From Shewanella sp. AS1 (GTDB lineage Bacteria > Pseudomonadota > Gammaproteobacteria > Enterobacterales > Shewanellaceae), in contig NZ_JAKCLJ010000008.1 in the NCBI RefSeq assembly GCF_021412565.1, forward strand, positions 1 through 64,000: 64,000 nucleotides of DNA, written 5' to 3'. Positions 47,419-56,445 of the stretch are shown here, piece after piece. How positions within the stretch are numbered: position 1 is the first letter of the stretch; the number at the start of each line of letters is the position of its first letter. The notes beneath the pieces were generated by a model, which was given only the letters and a program-made list of their open reading frames with translations, did not search any database and was not told the origin of the DNA. The translations under genes were made by a program, and so were the position numbers.

Positions 47419-48636
47419 ATGTGGCAGCTTTTACGGCGTGAACTCAAGGCGCTCTGGCAAGATCCCTGGCAGTTGGCGCTGATAAGCTATATTCCCTTGC
47501 TTGGGGTGTTAGCCTTGTGGTGGCTGTTTAGTGCTGGGGTGCCGCGTCAACTGCCGGTAGCGGTTGTGGATCTGGACAATAGCCAGCTCAGCCGCATGCT
47601 CCTTAGGCAACTCGATGCCAGCCCCAGTATCACTCCAGTTGATTATCAGTCGCTGTTTGATGCGAAGGCGGCGATGCAATCATCCAATGCCTATGCAATT
47701 GTGCTTCTGCCCCGCGGCCTGAGCCGAGAGCTTATCACCTCCAATCAGCCCACTATCGATATTCGCTACAACGGTCAGTATCTGCTGGTGGGAAAGCTGC
47801 TCTCCAGTCAAATTCAGCTCGCGCTGGCCTCCGGTCTCAAACAGAAGGGACTGCTTAAACAGCTGAGTCATGGCGTGCCAATGGGACAGGCGAAGATCAA
47901 CCTCAACCTGATTGAGACCCAGCTGACGCCGATTTATAACGCCAGCACCAACTACCTGCAGTTTTTGTTGCCGCCTGTGTTACTCGCCATAGTGCAGATT
48001 TTAGCTATGCTGGTGTTTGCCAATGCACTGAACCGCGAACTGCGGCTTAACACGCTGGCGCAGTGGTTTTCTCTGGGGGCGTACCGAGTGATTGTGGCCA
48101 AACTGCTGCTGTTTATGCCGCTGCTGTTGCTGCATGGCTTGGTTATTTTCACCCTACTGTATGAATATCTTGGCCTGCCGTTGGCCGGCGATTATTGGCA
48201 GTTGCTGCTGGCTCAAGGCGTGATGTTACTGGCGGTATGGCTAATCGTGCTGAGCATCTTCTTTGCCTTGCAGGAGAGCGCGCGGGTGATCAGTTTCTGC
48301 ACCGCCCTGTTTGCCCCGGCGTTTGCCTTTATGGGGGTGACTTATCCAGCCAAGGAGATGCCATTACTGGCCCAGTGGTGGCGGGAGATCATGCCATCGA
48401 GCCACTATATCGACACCCATCTGGCCGTTGCCAGCCATGATCAGAGTTATAGCGATGTCGCCGCGCAGCTTGGCAGCTATTGGGGTTTTCTGCTTCTGCT
48501 GCCTGTGCTTGCCCTGCTTATCCGCCGCACCGGCATGCAGTTAAGTCAGACCGGCATGCAGCTAAGTCAGACCGGCATGCAGCTAAGTCAGACCGGCATG
48601 AAAGTGAGCCAGACAGGCAAGGGCGAGGTAAGCTAG
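47419..48636 (+). CDS. ABC-2 type transporter permease 1, with C-terminal heptapeptide repeat
   Basis: A 405-residue permease of the ABC2_membrane_3 (YhhJ/YbhR) type: one N-terminal membrane segment (about 20-40), a large periplasmic domain, and five or so C-terminal membrane segments (about 180-370). It ends in a cytosolic tail of seven-residue repeats (GMQLSQT) encoded by four 21-bp direct repeats. Second permease follows after one base. No ATPase gene accompanies the pair. Confidence 0.88.
   Translation: MWQLLRRELKALWQDPWQLALISYIPLLGVLALWWLFSAGVPRQLPVAVVDLDNSQLSRMLLRQLDASPSITPVDYQSLFDAKAAMQSSNAYAIVLLPRGLSRELITSNQPTIDIRYNGQYLLVGKLLSSQIQLALASGLKQKGLLKQLSHGVPMGQAKINLNLIETQLTPIYNASTNYLQFLLPPVLLAIVQILAMLVFANALNRELRLNTLAQWFSLGAYRVIVAKLLLFMPLLLLHGLVIFTLLYEYLGLPLAGDYWQLLLAQGVMLLAVWLIVLSIFFALQESARVISFCTALFAPAFAFMGVTYPAKEMPLLAQWWREIMPSSHYIDTHLAVASHDQSYSDVAAQLGSYWGFLLLLPVLALLIRRTGMQLSQTGMQLSQTGMQLSQTGMKVSQTGKGEVS
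48529..48612 (+). repeat. Four tandem 21-bp repeats inside the permease gene
   Basis: Copies at 48529-48549, 48550-48570, 48571-48591 and 48592-48612, each starting ACCGGCATG; copies 2 and 3 are identical, copy 1 differs at one base and copy 4 at several. The unit is a multiple of three, so the frame is kept and each copy adds TGMQLSQ. Likely slippage-expanded and possibly variable between strains. Confidence 0.95.
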
Positions 48637-48637
48637 C

Positions 48638-49786
48638 ATGGGTTTCTGGGAAGCGGTGCTCGCCGAGTTTAAGGCGATTTTAAGCGACAGGGCGATCGCC
48701 ATCACCCTGTTTGGTGGCGTGGTCTTCTATGCACTGCTCTACCCTCTGCCTTATCTGAATCAGGTGCCCGTAGAGCAGCAACTTGTGGTGGTAGATAAAG
48801 ATCATTCGAGTTTAAGCCGGCAGTTGATTCGCCACGCTGATGCCAGTCCCAAGCTGGCGGTGGTGGCTCAGGTTGACAATATCGAGCAGGCCAGAGTCAT
48901 GATAGCAAAGGAGCGCGCCCACGGTTTTATTGTGATCCCAGAGGGATTTCGCCGGGATCTACTGCGCCGACAAAGTGTGACCTTGGCCTATGGCGGCGAT
49001 GCCAACTACTTTCTTATCTACTCGACCATCATCGAAGGTCTGGTTGCCGTGGGGATGGAGAGCGAAAAATCGGTGCGAACTATCGGCCTGCTGGCCAATG
49101 GTCAGAGCCCAAAGCAGGTGGCGCGAGATGTTGCGCCTATCCATCTCAACAGTGTGCCCGCTTTTAATCCCGGCCTCGGCTATACGGCCTATGTGGTGCC
49201 CGGCGTGTTGCTGCTGGTGTTGCATCAGACTCTGCTTATCGGCACGGGGATTTTGGGGGCTGGCCAGTGGCGAAAGCAGGGTTACTGGCGACAGCTCACG
49301 ATTGGACGCTTACTTGCGGCGCGGCTTGTCACCTTTGGTCTTATCTACAGCTTGTTTACCAGCTTCTACTTTGGCATCTGTTATTACGCCTATGATGTAA
49401 ATACTCAGGCAGAGCTGGGGCAACTGGCGCTGTTTCTGCTGCCTTTTATTCTGGCCACAAGCCTTGCGGGTGTGGCGATAAGCTGCCTGTTTACCCGCCG
49501 GGATCAACCGACTCAGATCATGCTGCTGCTCTCTATGCCTATCCTGTTTTTGTCTGGATTTATCTGGCCACTAGAGTTGATTCCTATGCCGCTTATCTGG
49601 TTGTCTGATTTGATTCCTGCCGTACCTGGCATTCAGGGGATCTTGCAGCTTAATCAGATGGGGGCAGACTGGTCGGCCATTGCGCCGCTATGGCTGCAGC
49701 TGTGGGGATTAGCCTTGGGCTATCTGCTGCTGGCGCTGCTGGGGATGCGTTGGCGCCTTGGTCAAATTCATCAGTATGAACACTAG
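48638..49786 (+). CDS. ABC-2 type transporter permease 2
   Basis: A 382-residue ABC2_membrane_3 permease paralogous to its neighbour (N-terminal segment, periplasmic domain with VVVDKDHSSLSRQLIRHADASPKL resembling VVDLDNSQLSRMLLRQLDASP of permease 1, then about five membrane segments from 185 on). The two should form the membrane heterodimer. A bidirectional terminator follows the gene. Confidence 0.88.
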   Translation: MGFWEAVLAEFKAILSDRAIAITLFGGVVFYALLYPLPYLNQVPVEQQLVVVDKDHSSLSRQLIRHADASPKLAVVAQVDNIEQARVMIAKERAHGFIVIPEGFRRDLLRRQSVTLAYGGDANYFLIYSTIIEGLVAVGMESEKSVRTIGLLANGQSPKQVARDVAPIHLNSVPAFNPGLGYTAYVVPGVLLLVLHQTLLIGTGILGAGQWRKQGYWRQLTIGRLLAARLVTFGLIYSLFTSFYFGICYYAYDVNTQAELGQLALFLLPFILATSLAGVAISCLFTRRDQPTQIMLLLSMPILFLSGFIWPLELIPMPLIWLSDLIPAVPGIQGILQLNQMGADWSAIAPLWLQLWGLALGYLLLALLGMRWRLGQIHQYEH

Positions 49787-49796
49787 TCAGCGAATA

Positions 49797-49837
49797 AAAA
49801 AATAGGCAGTTAAGTCGCGTTTAACTGCCTATTCTAT
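49797..49837. terminator. Bidirectional terminator after the export operon
   Basis: A 13-bp perfect stem AATAGGCAGTTAA (49801-49813) / TTAACTGCCTATT (49821-49833), loop GTCGCGT, with A-run on the left and T-rich right side. It lies between the plus-strand exporter and the minus-strand TPR gene. Confidence 0.85.
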
Positions 49838-49905
49838 TTTCCTGTCTGCTAACTGCTTGTTTGCTCGCATTAGGGCTCCTTGTCAGGAGCTTGCCCCACA
49901 GCAAA

Positions 49906-50394
49906 TTAACGACTCGCCAATTGCACGCTGTTCAGTGCGTTCTCTAGGCGGGCTAGGTTGTGCTTGTAGATCTTGTCATCTGTGGCATCAACTGCACGTT
50001 TAAAATCTTCCAGTGCGCCCAGGTTATCGTTTTGCATTAGCTTCATGACGCCGCGGTTATTGAAGGCGTAGGCTCGAATATCGTGACGATCTGATGTGTC
50101 TGCGTGCAGTGCGCTGCTGACGGCAGCTGTGCAGGCTTTCTCTGCCTTATCAAATTGAGCGAGTTTAGTGTACCCAACGCAGAGGTTGAGGTTACGGGAA
50201 TATTTGTCCAGCTCGTTTGCTTCGGCCGACTTTGTGAGTGCTATGCCTTGGGCGACATCGCCTGACTGCAGGGCTTCGACTCCGGGGGCATTTTTAATCA
50301 CCACCATCTTATACTGACTGTTTTCTAGGTCAGCAAAAGCGGAGCTGGAAATGCTAAGTAGAATACCTGCGGCCAATAATTCTAATGTTTTCAT
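49906..50394 (-). CDS. Secreted TPR-repeat protein of unknown function
   Basis: A 162-residue protein with signal peptide (MKTLELLAAGILLSISSSAFA) and two to three TPR-like helical pairs (IALTKSAEANELDKYSRNLNLCVGY; AYAFNNRGVMKLMQNDNLGALEDFKRAVDA). One cysteine pair (LCVGY, KACTAA). It would act in the periplasm as a small protein-interaction module. Stands alone; role unknown. Confidence 0.7.
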   Translation of the reverse strand: MKTLELLAAGILLSISSSAFADLENSQYKMVVIKNAPGVEALQSGDVAQGIALTKSAEANELDKYSRNLNLCVGYTKLAQFDKAEKACTAAVSSALHADTSDRHDIRAYAFNNRGVMKLMQNDNLGALEDFKRAVDATDDKIYKHNLARLENALNSVQLASR

Positions 50395-50567
50395 TTCATC
50401 TATCCCTTTGTCATTGGTAGCCCCTCGCTACAGGGATAAATTTAGTGAGATCTGTGATGAGTGACAAACGAGAAAAATCACACCGACAGGTTAAATTTTT
50501 TCATCTGTTGCTTTCGCTGTGATGCACTAGCGTTAGCAGTGTATGTTGATAATATGTTTTTTAACAA

Positions 50568-51458
50568 TTAGTTAGTATGATATGTGAAGCGCTTTACGAT
50601 CCATTCTATGAGTAGCTGTACCTCTTTTTTCGGTTGTTCTTTGCCATGATGGATCAAAAAATAGCGATCATGACTGTTAAGCGCCTGTGGGAATAATTGG
50701 ATTAGATTGCCGCTGTCGAACCAGGCCTGGCTGATGGGCAGAGGCACTAAGGCGACCCCGAGCCCCTGTTCGGCGGCGCGGGCAACGCTGAACATACTGT
50801 CGAGCTGGATGATCTGCTTGGGCTGAAAATCCTCAAAGCCGATATTTTCCGCCCATTGGTGCCAGGCATAGGGACGCGCCTGATGCAAAATCAGTGGCGT
50901 TTCTTTTAAGGCACTATAACCCTTACTGGCAATCTGTCGATAGAGGTTCTTATTGCAGGCGGGCACATAATTGAGAGGAAATAGATCGAAGGTGTGCTCA
51001 TGGGTTGGACGATTGCCCGATAACAGAATAGAAAGATCCGTATGGGCCTGCTGTTCGGCTCGGGTTTTGACGGTTTCCAGCTTGAGGTTGATCTTGGGGT
51101 ATTGGGTCGACCAACCCACAAGTTGTGGCACAAACAGCTCACTGGCAAAAAACTCTGGCATCTCTATGCTGACTTCCAGCATCTGATCCTGATGGCTGAA
51201 CTCATTGACTGTATGGGTCAGCTGCTGCATCAAAGGTTCTATCTGCTCATAGAAGCGCACGCCGGTTTCCGTAAGTGAGATGGAACGAGTCTGACGGATA
51301 AACAGGGGCTGCTGCAGGTTTTCCTCCAGCTGTTTTATCTGATGACTCACAGCGGAAGGGGTGAGAAACAGCTTCTTGGCCGTCTCTTTAAAACTTAAAC
51401 ATTCTGCCGCAACACAAAAACAGCGTAAACCTCTCAGGGAGGTGTGCAGTGGTAGCAT
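50568..51458 (-). CDS. LysR-family transcription regulator (GcvA-like)
   Basis: A 296-residue LTTR: N-terminal winged helix-turn-helix (about 6-65; LRGLRCFCVAAECLSFKETAKKLFLTPSAVSHQIKQLEENL) and a periplasmic-binding-like effector domain (about 92-290). The pattern PLHTSLRGLRCFCVAAE resembles the GcvA branch. It is not divergent from an obvious target; nearest genes are the TPR protein downstream and yjgA upstream. Ligand unknown. Confidence 0.9.
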   Translation of the reverse strand: MLPLHTSLRGLRCFCVAAECLSFKETAKKLFLTPSAVSHQIKQLEENLQQPLFIRQTRSISLTETGVRFYEQIEPLMQQLTHTVNEFSHQDQMLEVSIEMPEFFASELFVPQLVGWSTQYPKINLKLETVKTRAEQQAHTDLSILLSGNRPTHEHTFDLFPLNYVPACNKNLYRQIASKGYSALKETPLILHQARPYAWHQWAENIGFEDFQPKQIIQLDSMFSVARAAEQGLGVALVPLPISQAWFDSGNLIQLFPQALNSHDRYFLIHHGKEQPKKEVQLLIEWIVKRFTYHTN

Positions 51459-51621
51459 CTTTTTCTCTTGAGTCGTTTAATGAAACTGGAATAAAGCAAG
51501 GCTTAGGCCAAGCCGACCGAGTGGCCTTAGCTGTTCTGGCAGGCTAGCATAGACTCCATTCGGTGCTAACCAGCGAGTGAATATTTTGTGATTTTACAAC
51601 AAAAAAGCGCCAAACAGGTGC

Positions 51622-51650
51622 AAAAAACGCCTCAATTTGAGGCGTTTTGT
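51622..51650 (-). terminator. yjgA terminator
   Basis: Stem AAAACGCCTCAA (51624-51635) / TTGAGGCGTTTT (51637-51648) with T-run on the minus strand (complement of 51622-51627), 20 bases after the yjgA stop. Confidence 0.8.
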
Positions 51651-51670
51651 CATTAAATTTCTAAATTGGC

Positions 51671-52210
51671 TTATTCGGCGGTTTCGGCCTTGATATATTT
51701 CACCAGTTCATTGGCCGACTTTGAGGCTTCATCGGGCTTCTTGCTCAGCTCCTTGTTGGCCTGGCGGATCAGCTGACGCAGCTTCTGTCTGTCCAGGGTT
51801 GGGTGCTGCTCGATGAGCGCCTGTACAGCGTCATCGCCTTCGCTGAGCAGCTGATCTTTAATCTTCTCGGCCACATTGAGCTTGGAGCTTTCGTTACGAT
51901 TCTGATTGAGCACATTTTTCAGCTCTTCCTGCAACTGCTCAATATCCACGTTGCGCATCAGCTTGCCAATATAGTGCATATGACGGCGATGGGCTTCGGT
52001 ATTGATGCGAATCGTCTTGGCTTTCAGCAGGTTGTCATACAGGGTCTCATCCAGCTCCAGTTTGCTTAGCTGGCTCTTGCTCAGTTCGGTCAGCTTCTTC
52101 CCTAGCTCTTGATAGATCACCAGTTCCCGCTTGATGTCGGCGCGGCTGACATAATCTTCGTCATGGTCGAAAGGTTGCTTAAAATGTTCTGAGTCACCAA
52201 CAATATTCAT
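51671..52210 (-). CDS. yjgA: YjgA/DarP ribosome-associated protein (DUF615)
   Basis: About 179 residues from ATG 52210, which gives the family length (E. coli 183) and the acidic start (MNIVGDSEHFKQPFDHDEDYVSRADIKRE); the frame is open to 52357 but those 49 residues look unrelated. Charged helical protein with LTELSKSQLSKLELDE and AHRRHMHYIGKLMRN, the DUF615 core. It associates with late 50S ribosome precursors. Divergent from pmbA, a conserved arrangement. Confidence 0.93.
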   Translation of the reverse strand: MNIVGDSEHFKQPFDHDEDYVSRADIKRELVIYQELGKKLTELSKSQLSKLELDETLYDNLLKAKTIRINTEAHRRHMHYIGKLMRNVDIEQLQEELKNVLNQNRNESSKLNVAEKIKDQLLSEGDDAVQALIEQHPTLDRQKLRQLIRQANKELSKKPDEASKSANELVKYIKAETAE

Positions 52211-52472
52211 AATAAAATCTCTAAGGTTAACACCCTGTTGTCGTCTGTCTGATGTGAAGCGGTAGGCAGGTAAGGGTGATACTGCAAACTGCTGTCTTTG
52301 GGCTTCAGGGTTAGCCCTTAGATAAACAGACTTAAAAATGATACTTGGGTTAATCATACCATCTCAACGGATTATCGCCTATTGAGCCTGGTGTTTGATG
52401 ACAGTTATTTAATGTGAAAGCCAGATGGGTTTGTTATGCTACAGCCATTATTGGTCATGAAAGAGTAGATTT

Positions 52473-53813
52473 GTGTCTTCACCTAGCCTTGAAACTGAAT
52501 TGGATTCATTAAAAGATGCCGTCTCTATGGCATTAGAGTACGCCGCGGCCTTAGGGTCATCGAGCGCAGAGGTTGCCATCAGTAAGCAGCAGGGATTGTC
52601 TGTCTCGACGCGTCTGAAAGAGGTTGAAACCGTTGAATTTAATAAGGATGGTGCCTTAGGTATTACCCTGTTTCGTGACGGTTGTAAGGGCAGCTCATCG
52701 ACATCTGACTTAAGCCCTGAAGCGATCCGCCGTGCGGTCAAGGCCGCCGATGATATTGCCAAGTTTACCTCGGAAGACCCTTTTAATGGCCTGGCAGATG
52801 CCGACTTAATGGCCAAACAGATTGAAGATTTAGCGCTTTTTTATCCCTATGATACCGATCCCGGTGAGCTTGAGCAGCTCGCGGTGCGCGCCGAAGAAGC
52901 GGCGCTGAGCAGCGATAGCCGGATTAAAAACTCCGATGGTGCCAGCGCCAATGCTCATACCGGAGTCAAGGTGTATGGTAACAGCCATGGTTTTCTCGAT
53001 GGGTATCTCAGCTCGCGTTACAGCTTAAGCTGTGTGGTGATTGGTGAGCAGGATGGCAACATGCAGCGTGATTATGATTACACTGTTGCCCGTAAGTTTG
53101 ATGAGCTCTGGACCCCGGAAAAAGTTGGATTAGAAGCGGCCAAGAAAACGGTAGACAGGCTGGGCGCTCGCAAGATTGGCACCACTAAACTGCCTGTGTT
53201 GCTTGCACCGGATATCGCAACCGGTCTGATGGGGCACCTGGTCAGCGCCATCAGCGGCAGCAGCCTGTATCGTAAATCCAGCTTTTTGCAGGATGCTATC
53301 GACACGCAGATCTTCCCTGACTGGTTCACTATTGCCGAGCAGCCTCACCTGAAAGGCGCCCTCGCCAGTGCCTATTACGACAGCGAAGGGGTGGCAACTC
53401 AGGATCGCAATATTATCGACAAGGGCATATTGTCGACTTACCTGTTAACTAGCTATTCGGCGCGCAAGTTGGGTCTAACCAATACAGGTCATGCGGGTGG
53501 TATTTACAACTGGACCCTGTCCCACAGCGGCCAGAGTTTCGATGAGCTGATAGGACTCATGGGCACAGGCATTATAGTGACTGAGGTGATGGGGCAGGGG
53601 GTTAATGGCGTGACCGGCGACTATTCTCGCGGCGCGGCAGGCTTCTATGTTGAAAATGGCGTGATCCAATATCCGGTCGAGGAGATCACCATAGCCGGGA
53701 ACCTCAAGGAGATGTACCGCAATATAGTCGCCGTGAGTAAGGACAGGGATCTGCGCTCATCCATTCGCACCGGTGGCATATTGCTCGGTGAGATGAAGAT
53801 TGCCGGTAATTAA
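52473..53813 (+). CDS. pmbA: Metalloprotease subunit PmbA/TldE
   Basis: A 446-residue partner of TldD, starting with GTG at 52473 after GAAAGAG. It has the U62 peptidase fold without the zinc motif; seen are LSVSTRLKEVETVEFNKD, TGLMGHLVSAISGSSLYRKSSFL and GHAGGIYNW. Together with TldD it forms the chamber protease. Length matches E. coli (450). Confidence 0.96.
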   Translation: MSSPSLETELDSLKDAVSMALEYAAALGSSSAEVAISKQQGLSVSTRLKEVETVEFNKDGALGITLFRDGCKGSSSTSDLSPEAIRRAVKAADDIAKFTSEDPFNGLADADLMAKQIEDLALFYPYDTDPGELEQLAVRAEEAALSSDSRIKNSDGASANAHTGVKVYGNSHGFLDGYLSSRYSLSCVVIGEQDGNMQRDYDYTVARKFDELWTPEKVGLEAAKKTVDRLGARKIGTTKLPVLLAPDIATGLMGHLVSAISGSSLYRKSSFLQDAIDTQIFPDWFTIAEQPHLKGALASAYYDSEGVATQDRNIIDKGILSTYLLTSYSARKLGLTNTGHAGGIYNWTLSHSGQSFDELIGLMGTGIIVTEVMGQGVNGVTGDYSRGAAGFYVENGVIQYPVEEITIAGNLKEMYRNIVAVSKDRDLRSSIRTGGILLGEMKIAGN

Positions 53814-53833
53814 ACCGCTGAATACTAAAATGG

Positions 53834-53864
53834 AAAAACGAGCATAGTTTGCTCGTTTTTTTAT
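53834..53864 (+). terminator. pmbA terminator
   Basis: Stem AAAAACGAGCA (53834-53844) / TGCTCGTTTTT (53850-53860), loop TAGTT, with a T-run. Confidence 0.85.
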
Positions 53865-53884
53865 GTCTGCGTTTCCTTCTTCTC

Positions 53885-53924
53885 TTGAATATATGGATTT
53901 TCATATATATGCTTATTCGCATAT
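53885..53924 (+). promoter_or_regulatory. ars operon promoter with two tandem ArsR-like operators
   Basis: TTGAAT (53885-53890) and TATGCT (53908-53913) are spaced 17 bp. Overlapping them are two palindromes: ATATG-N6-CATAT (53891-53906) and ATATGC-N6-GCATAT (53907-53924), directly adjacent. AT-rich ATAT-type dyads are usual for ArsR/SmtB repressors. Binding here would cover the spacer and the -10 site. The promoter assignment is moderate, the palindromes are exact. Confidence 0.65.
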
Positions 53925-53948
53925 TTTGCTCTGCAGGAGTTCAGTAAG

Positions 53949-54293
53949 ATGACCAGCCTCTTCTTTAAAGCCTTGGCCGATGAGACCCGTTTACTGAGTC
54001 TGCTGCTGATCCTGTCGCAAACCGAGCTGTGCGTCTGTGAGCTGATGGCGGCGCTCGATGAGAGTCAGCCGAAAATCTCCCGTCATCTGGCGCAGCTGCG
54101 CAAGGCGGGTTTGCTAAGCGATCGCCGTCAGGGACAATGGGTGTTCTATCGGCTCAATCCTGAGTTGCCCGACTGGGCGCTGGCCGTACTGCAGCAGACG
54201 CTGGCGGGCAATCCGGCCTTCATCGAACCGCCTGTGGCGCGGTTACAAGTGATGGGACAACGCCCCGAACGCAGCAAGGCCTGCTGCCAATAA
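53949..54293 (+). CDS. arsR: Arsenic-responsive repressor ArsR
   Basis: A 114-residue ArsR/SmtB winged-helix repressor (ALADETRLLSLLLIL; ESQPKISRHLAQLRKAGLLSDRR; GQWVFYRL). The As(III)-binding motif ELCVCEL (Cys28, Cys30) lies in the alpha-3 helix as in classical ArsR, and a further Cys pair sits at the C-terminus (KACCQ). It should repress the ars operon it starts. RBS AGGAG lies 10 bases upstream. Confidence 0.93.
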   Translation: MTSLFFKALADETRLLSLLLILSQTELCVCELMAALDESQPKISRHLAQLRKAGLLSDRRQGQWVFYRLNPELPDWALAVLQQTLAGNPAFIEPPVARLQVMGQRPERSKACCQ

Positions 54294-54310
54294 GTCTGGG
54301 ATAACAAATT

Positions 54311-55357
54311 ATGGGATTATTTGAGCGTTATCTGAGTGTCTGGGTTGGGCTTGCCATCTTGTTTGGCGTGAGTCTGGGTCATCTCTTCCCTAGCTTTTTT
54401 AGCCTGCTTGCAAGCTTCGAATATGCCAGTGTCAATCTGCTGATCGCCCTGCTTATTTGGGTGATGATCTACCCTATGATGGTGCAGATCGATTTCTCTG
54501 CAGTCAAGCATATTGGCCGGCGACCTAAGGGGTTATTGCTGACGTTAGTGGTTAACTGGCTGATTAAGCCTTTTACCATGGCGCTGCTTGGATGGTTGTT
54601 TTTTAAATTCTTTTTCGCCCATTTGCTGGATGCTCAAACCGCCAGTGAATATATTGCCGGCATGATCTTATTGGGTGTTGCCCCTTGTACCGCTATGGTG
54701 TTTGTCTGGAGTCAGCTGACTAAGGGCGATCCAAACTATACCTTGGTGCAGGTATCGGTGAACGATCTCATTATGGTGTTTGCCTTTGCCCCTCTGTGCG
54801 GTTTTCTACTTGGGGTGAGTGATATTCAGGTGCCCTGGCAGACACTCTTACTCTCTGTCATCCTCTATGTCGTACTGCCTCTGATTGCCGGTATCATTAC
54901 ACGTCAATGGCTCAATCGCCGGGATAAGCAGACTGGGGTAGAGGCCTTTATTGCCGGGATCAAACCTTGGTCCATGCTGGGTTTGTTGGCCACAGTCCTA
55001 TTATTGTTTGGATTACAGGCCAATACTATTCTGGCGCAGCCACTAAATATTTTGCTGATCGCGATTCCTTTGTTGATTCAGACCTATGGCATCTTCTTTA
55101 TCGCCTATTTTGCGGCGAAGCGATTGAACTTGTCACAAGAGGTCGCCGCGCCAGCCTGCATGATAGCCACCTCGAACTTTTTTGAGCTTGCCGTTGCTGT
55201 GGCTATCTCTCTCTTTGGTCTGCATTCTGGAGCCGCCTTAGCCACTGTGGTGGGTGTACTGGTGGAAGTGCCGGTTATGTTGTCATTAGTGGCGTTTGTC
55301 AATCATGATCGCGCGGCATATGTGGCCGAACTAAGCGGTCGTAGCAACAGGCATTAA
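54311..55357 (+). CDS. acr3: Arsenite efflux transporter Acr3
   Basis: A 348-residue membrane protein with about ten segments of the ACR3/BASS fold. The conserved [11 protein letters not shown] stretch carries the thiolate Cys used for As(III) translocation; [13 protein letters not shown] is also typical. It pumps arsenite (or antimonite) out using the proton motive force. It follows arsR by 17 bp. Sometimes named arsB, but it is unrelated to the ArsB permease. Confidence 0.93.
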   Translation: MGLFERYLSVWVGLAILFGVSLGHLFPSFFSLLASFEYASVNLLIALLIWVMIYPMMVQIDFSAVKHIGRRPKGLLLTLVVNWLIKPFTMALLGWLFFKFFFAHLLDAQTASEYIAGMILLGVAPCTAMVFVWSQLTKGDPNYTLVQVSVNDLIMVFAFAPLCGFLLGVSDIQVPWQTLLLSVILYVVLPLIAGIITRQWLNRRDKQTGVEAFIAGIKPWSMLGLLATVLLLFGLQANTILAQPLNILLIAIPLLIQTYGIFFIAYFAAKRLNLSQEVAAPACMIATSNFFELAVAVAISLFGLHSGAALATVVGVLVEVPVMLSLVAFVNHDRAAYVAELSGRSNRH

Positions 55358-55421
55358 CTCTGTTGGTCGACAATAATGAACCAATAGAATCCATTATTTT
55401 TTCTGGTATGTAGGAACTGAG

Positions 55422-56432
55422 ATGACAATTAAAATCGGGATCAACGGTTTTGGCCGCATGGGCAGGTTGGCACTGCGCGCCGCCTGGGAGTGGGATGACG
55501 TGGAGTTTGTGCATATTAACGATCCTGCCGGTGATGCGGCGACCCTGGCACATTTGCTCACCTTCGATTCTGTCCACGGCCGCTGGTGTCACGAGGCAAC
55601 AGCCGAGGGCGATCAGATAGTGATCGATAATAAGCGCATCAATAGCAGTCGCAATCGCACCATAGCCGAAACCGACTGGTCTGGCTGTGACCTGGTGATC
55701 GAAGCCTCGGGCGTGATGCGCTCTAAAGCCTTACTACAGGCCTATCTGGATCAAGGGGTAAAACGTGTGGTGGTGACAGCGCCGGTCAAAGAGGACGGGG
55801 TACTGAATATCGTCATGGGGGTGAACCAGCAGCTGTACGATAAAGATAAATATCAGATAGTCACCGCCGCTTCCTGTACCACCAACTGTTTGGCGCCTGT
55901 GGTCAAAGTGCTGCACGAAAATATCGGCATCAAGCATGGCTCTATGACGACCATTCACGATATCACTAACACTCAGACTATCTTGGACGCGCCCCATAAG
56001 GATCTGCGCCGCGCCCGCGCCTGCGGTCAGTCGCTTATTCCGACTACGACAGGTTCTGCCACGGCCATCACCCATATCTTCCCCGAGCTCAAAGGCAAGC
56101 TGAACGGCCATGCGGTGCGGGTACCCTTGGCGAACGCTTCTATTACCGATTGTGTGTTTGAGATGCAGCGTCCGGTAACTGAGGCTGAGGTGAATGCCCT
56201 GTTCAAGCAGGCGGCCGAGGGCGAGCTGCAAGGGATTTTAGGCTACGAGGAGCGCCCGCTGGTGTCGGTGGATTACAAGACAGATCCCCGCTCCAGCATA
56301 GTCGATGCCCTGTCGACCATGGTGATCAACGGTACTCAGCTCAAGCTCTATGTCTGGTATGACAACGAGTGGGGCTATGCCAACCGCACCGCCGAGCTGG
56401 CGCGCCTGGTCGGCCGTCTAGACAAGGGCTAA
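55422..56432 (+). CDS. ArsJ-associated glyceraldehyde-3-phosphate dehydrogenase
   Basis: A 336-residue GAPDH: Rossmann [10 protein letters not shown] at 6-15, active-site SCTTNC with Cys152, and His179 in TTIHDI. In ars operons next to arsJ this enzyme makes 1-arseno-3-phosphoglycerate from arsenate and glyceraldehyde-3-phosphate, which ArsJ exports. Its position between acr3 and arsJ supports this rather than a glycolytic role. Confidence 0.92.
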   Translation: MTIKIGINGFGRMGRLALRAAWEWDDVEFVHINDPAGDAATLAHLLTFDSVHGRWCHEATAEGDQIVIDNKRINSSRNRTIAETDWSGCDLVIEASGVMRSKALLQAYLDQGVKRVVVTAPVKEDGVLNIVMGVNQQLYDKDKYQIVTAASCTTNCLAPVVKVLHENIGIKHGSMTTIHDITNTQTILDAPHKDLRRARACGQSLIPTTTGSATAITHIFPELKGKLNGHAVRVPLANASITDCVFEMQRPVTEAEVNALFKQAAEGELQGILGYEERPLVSVDYKTDPRSSIVDALSTMVINGTQLKLYVWYDNEWGYANRTAELARLVGRLDKG

Positions 56433-56445
56433 AGGATAATATCTG

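Noticed and set aside
48529..48612. Possible CRISPR-like array
   Set aside because: The repeats are contiguous with no spacers, keep the reading frame and encode a peptide repeat.
52211..52357. 49-residue N-terminal extension of yjgA
   Set aside because: The extension exceeds the usual family length and shows no conservation pattern; the ATG at 52210 fits better.
55422..56432. Housekeeping glycolytic gapA or epd
   Set aside because: The operon position between acr3 and arsJ fits the arsenate-linked GAPDH; glycolytic genes are not nearby.
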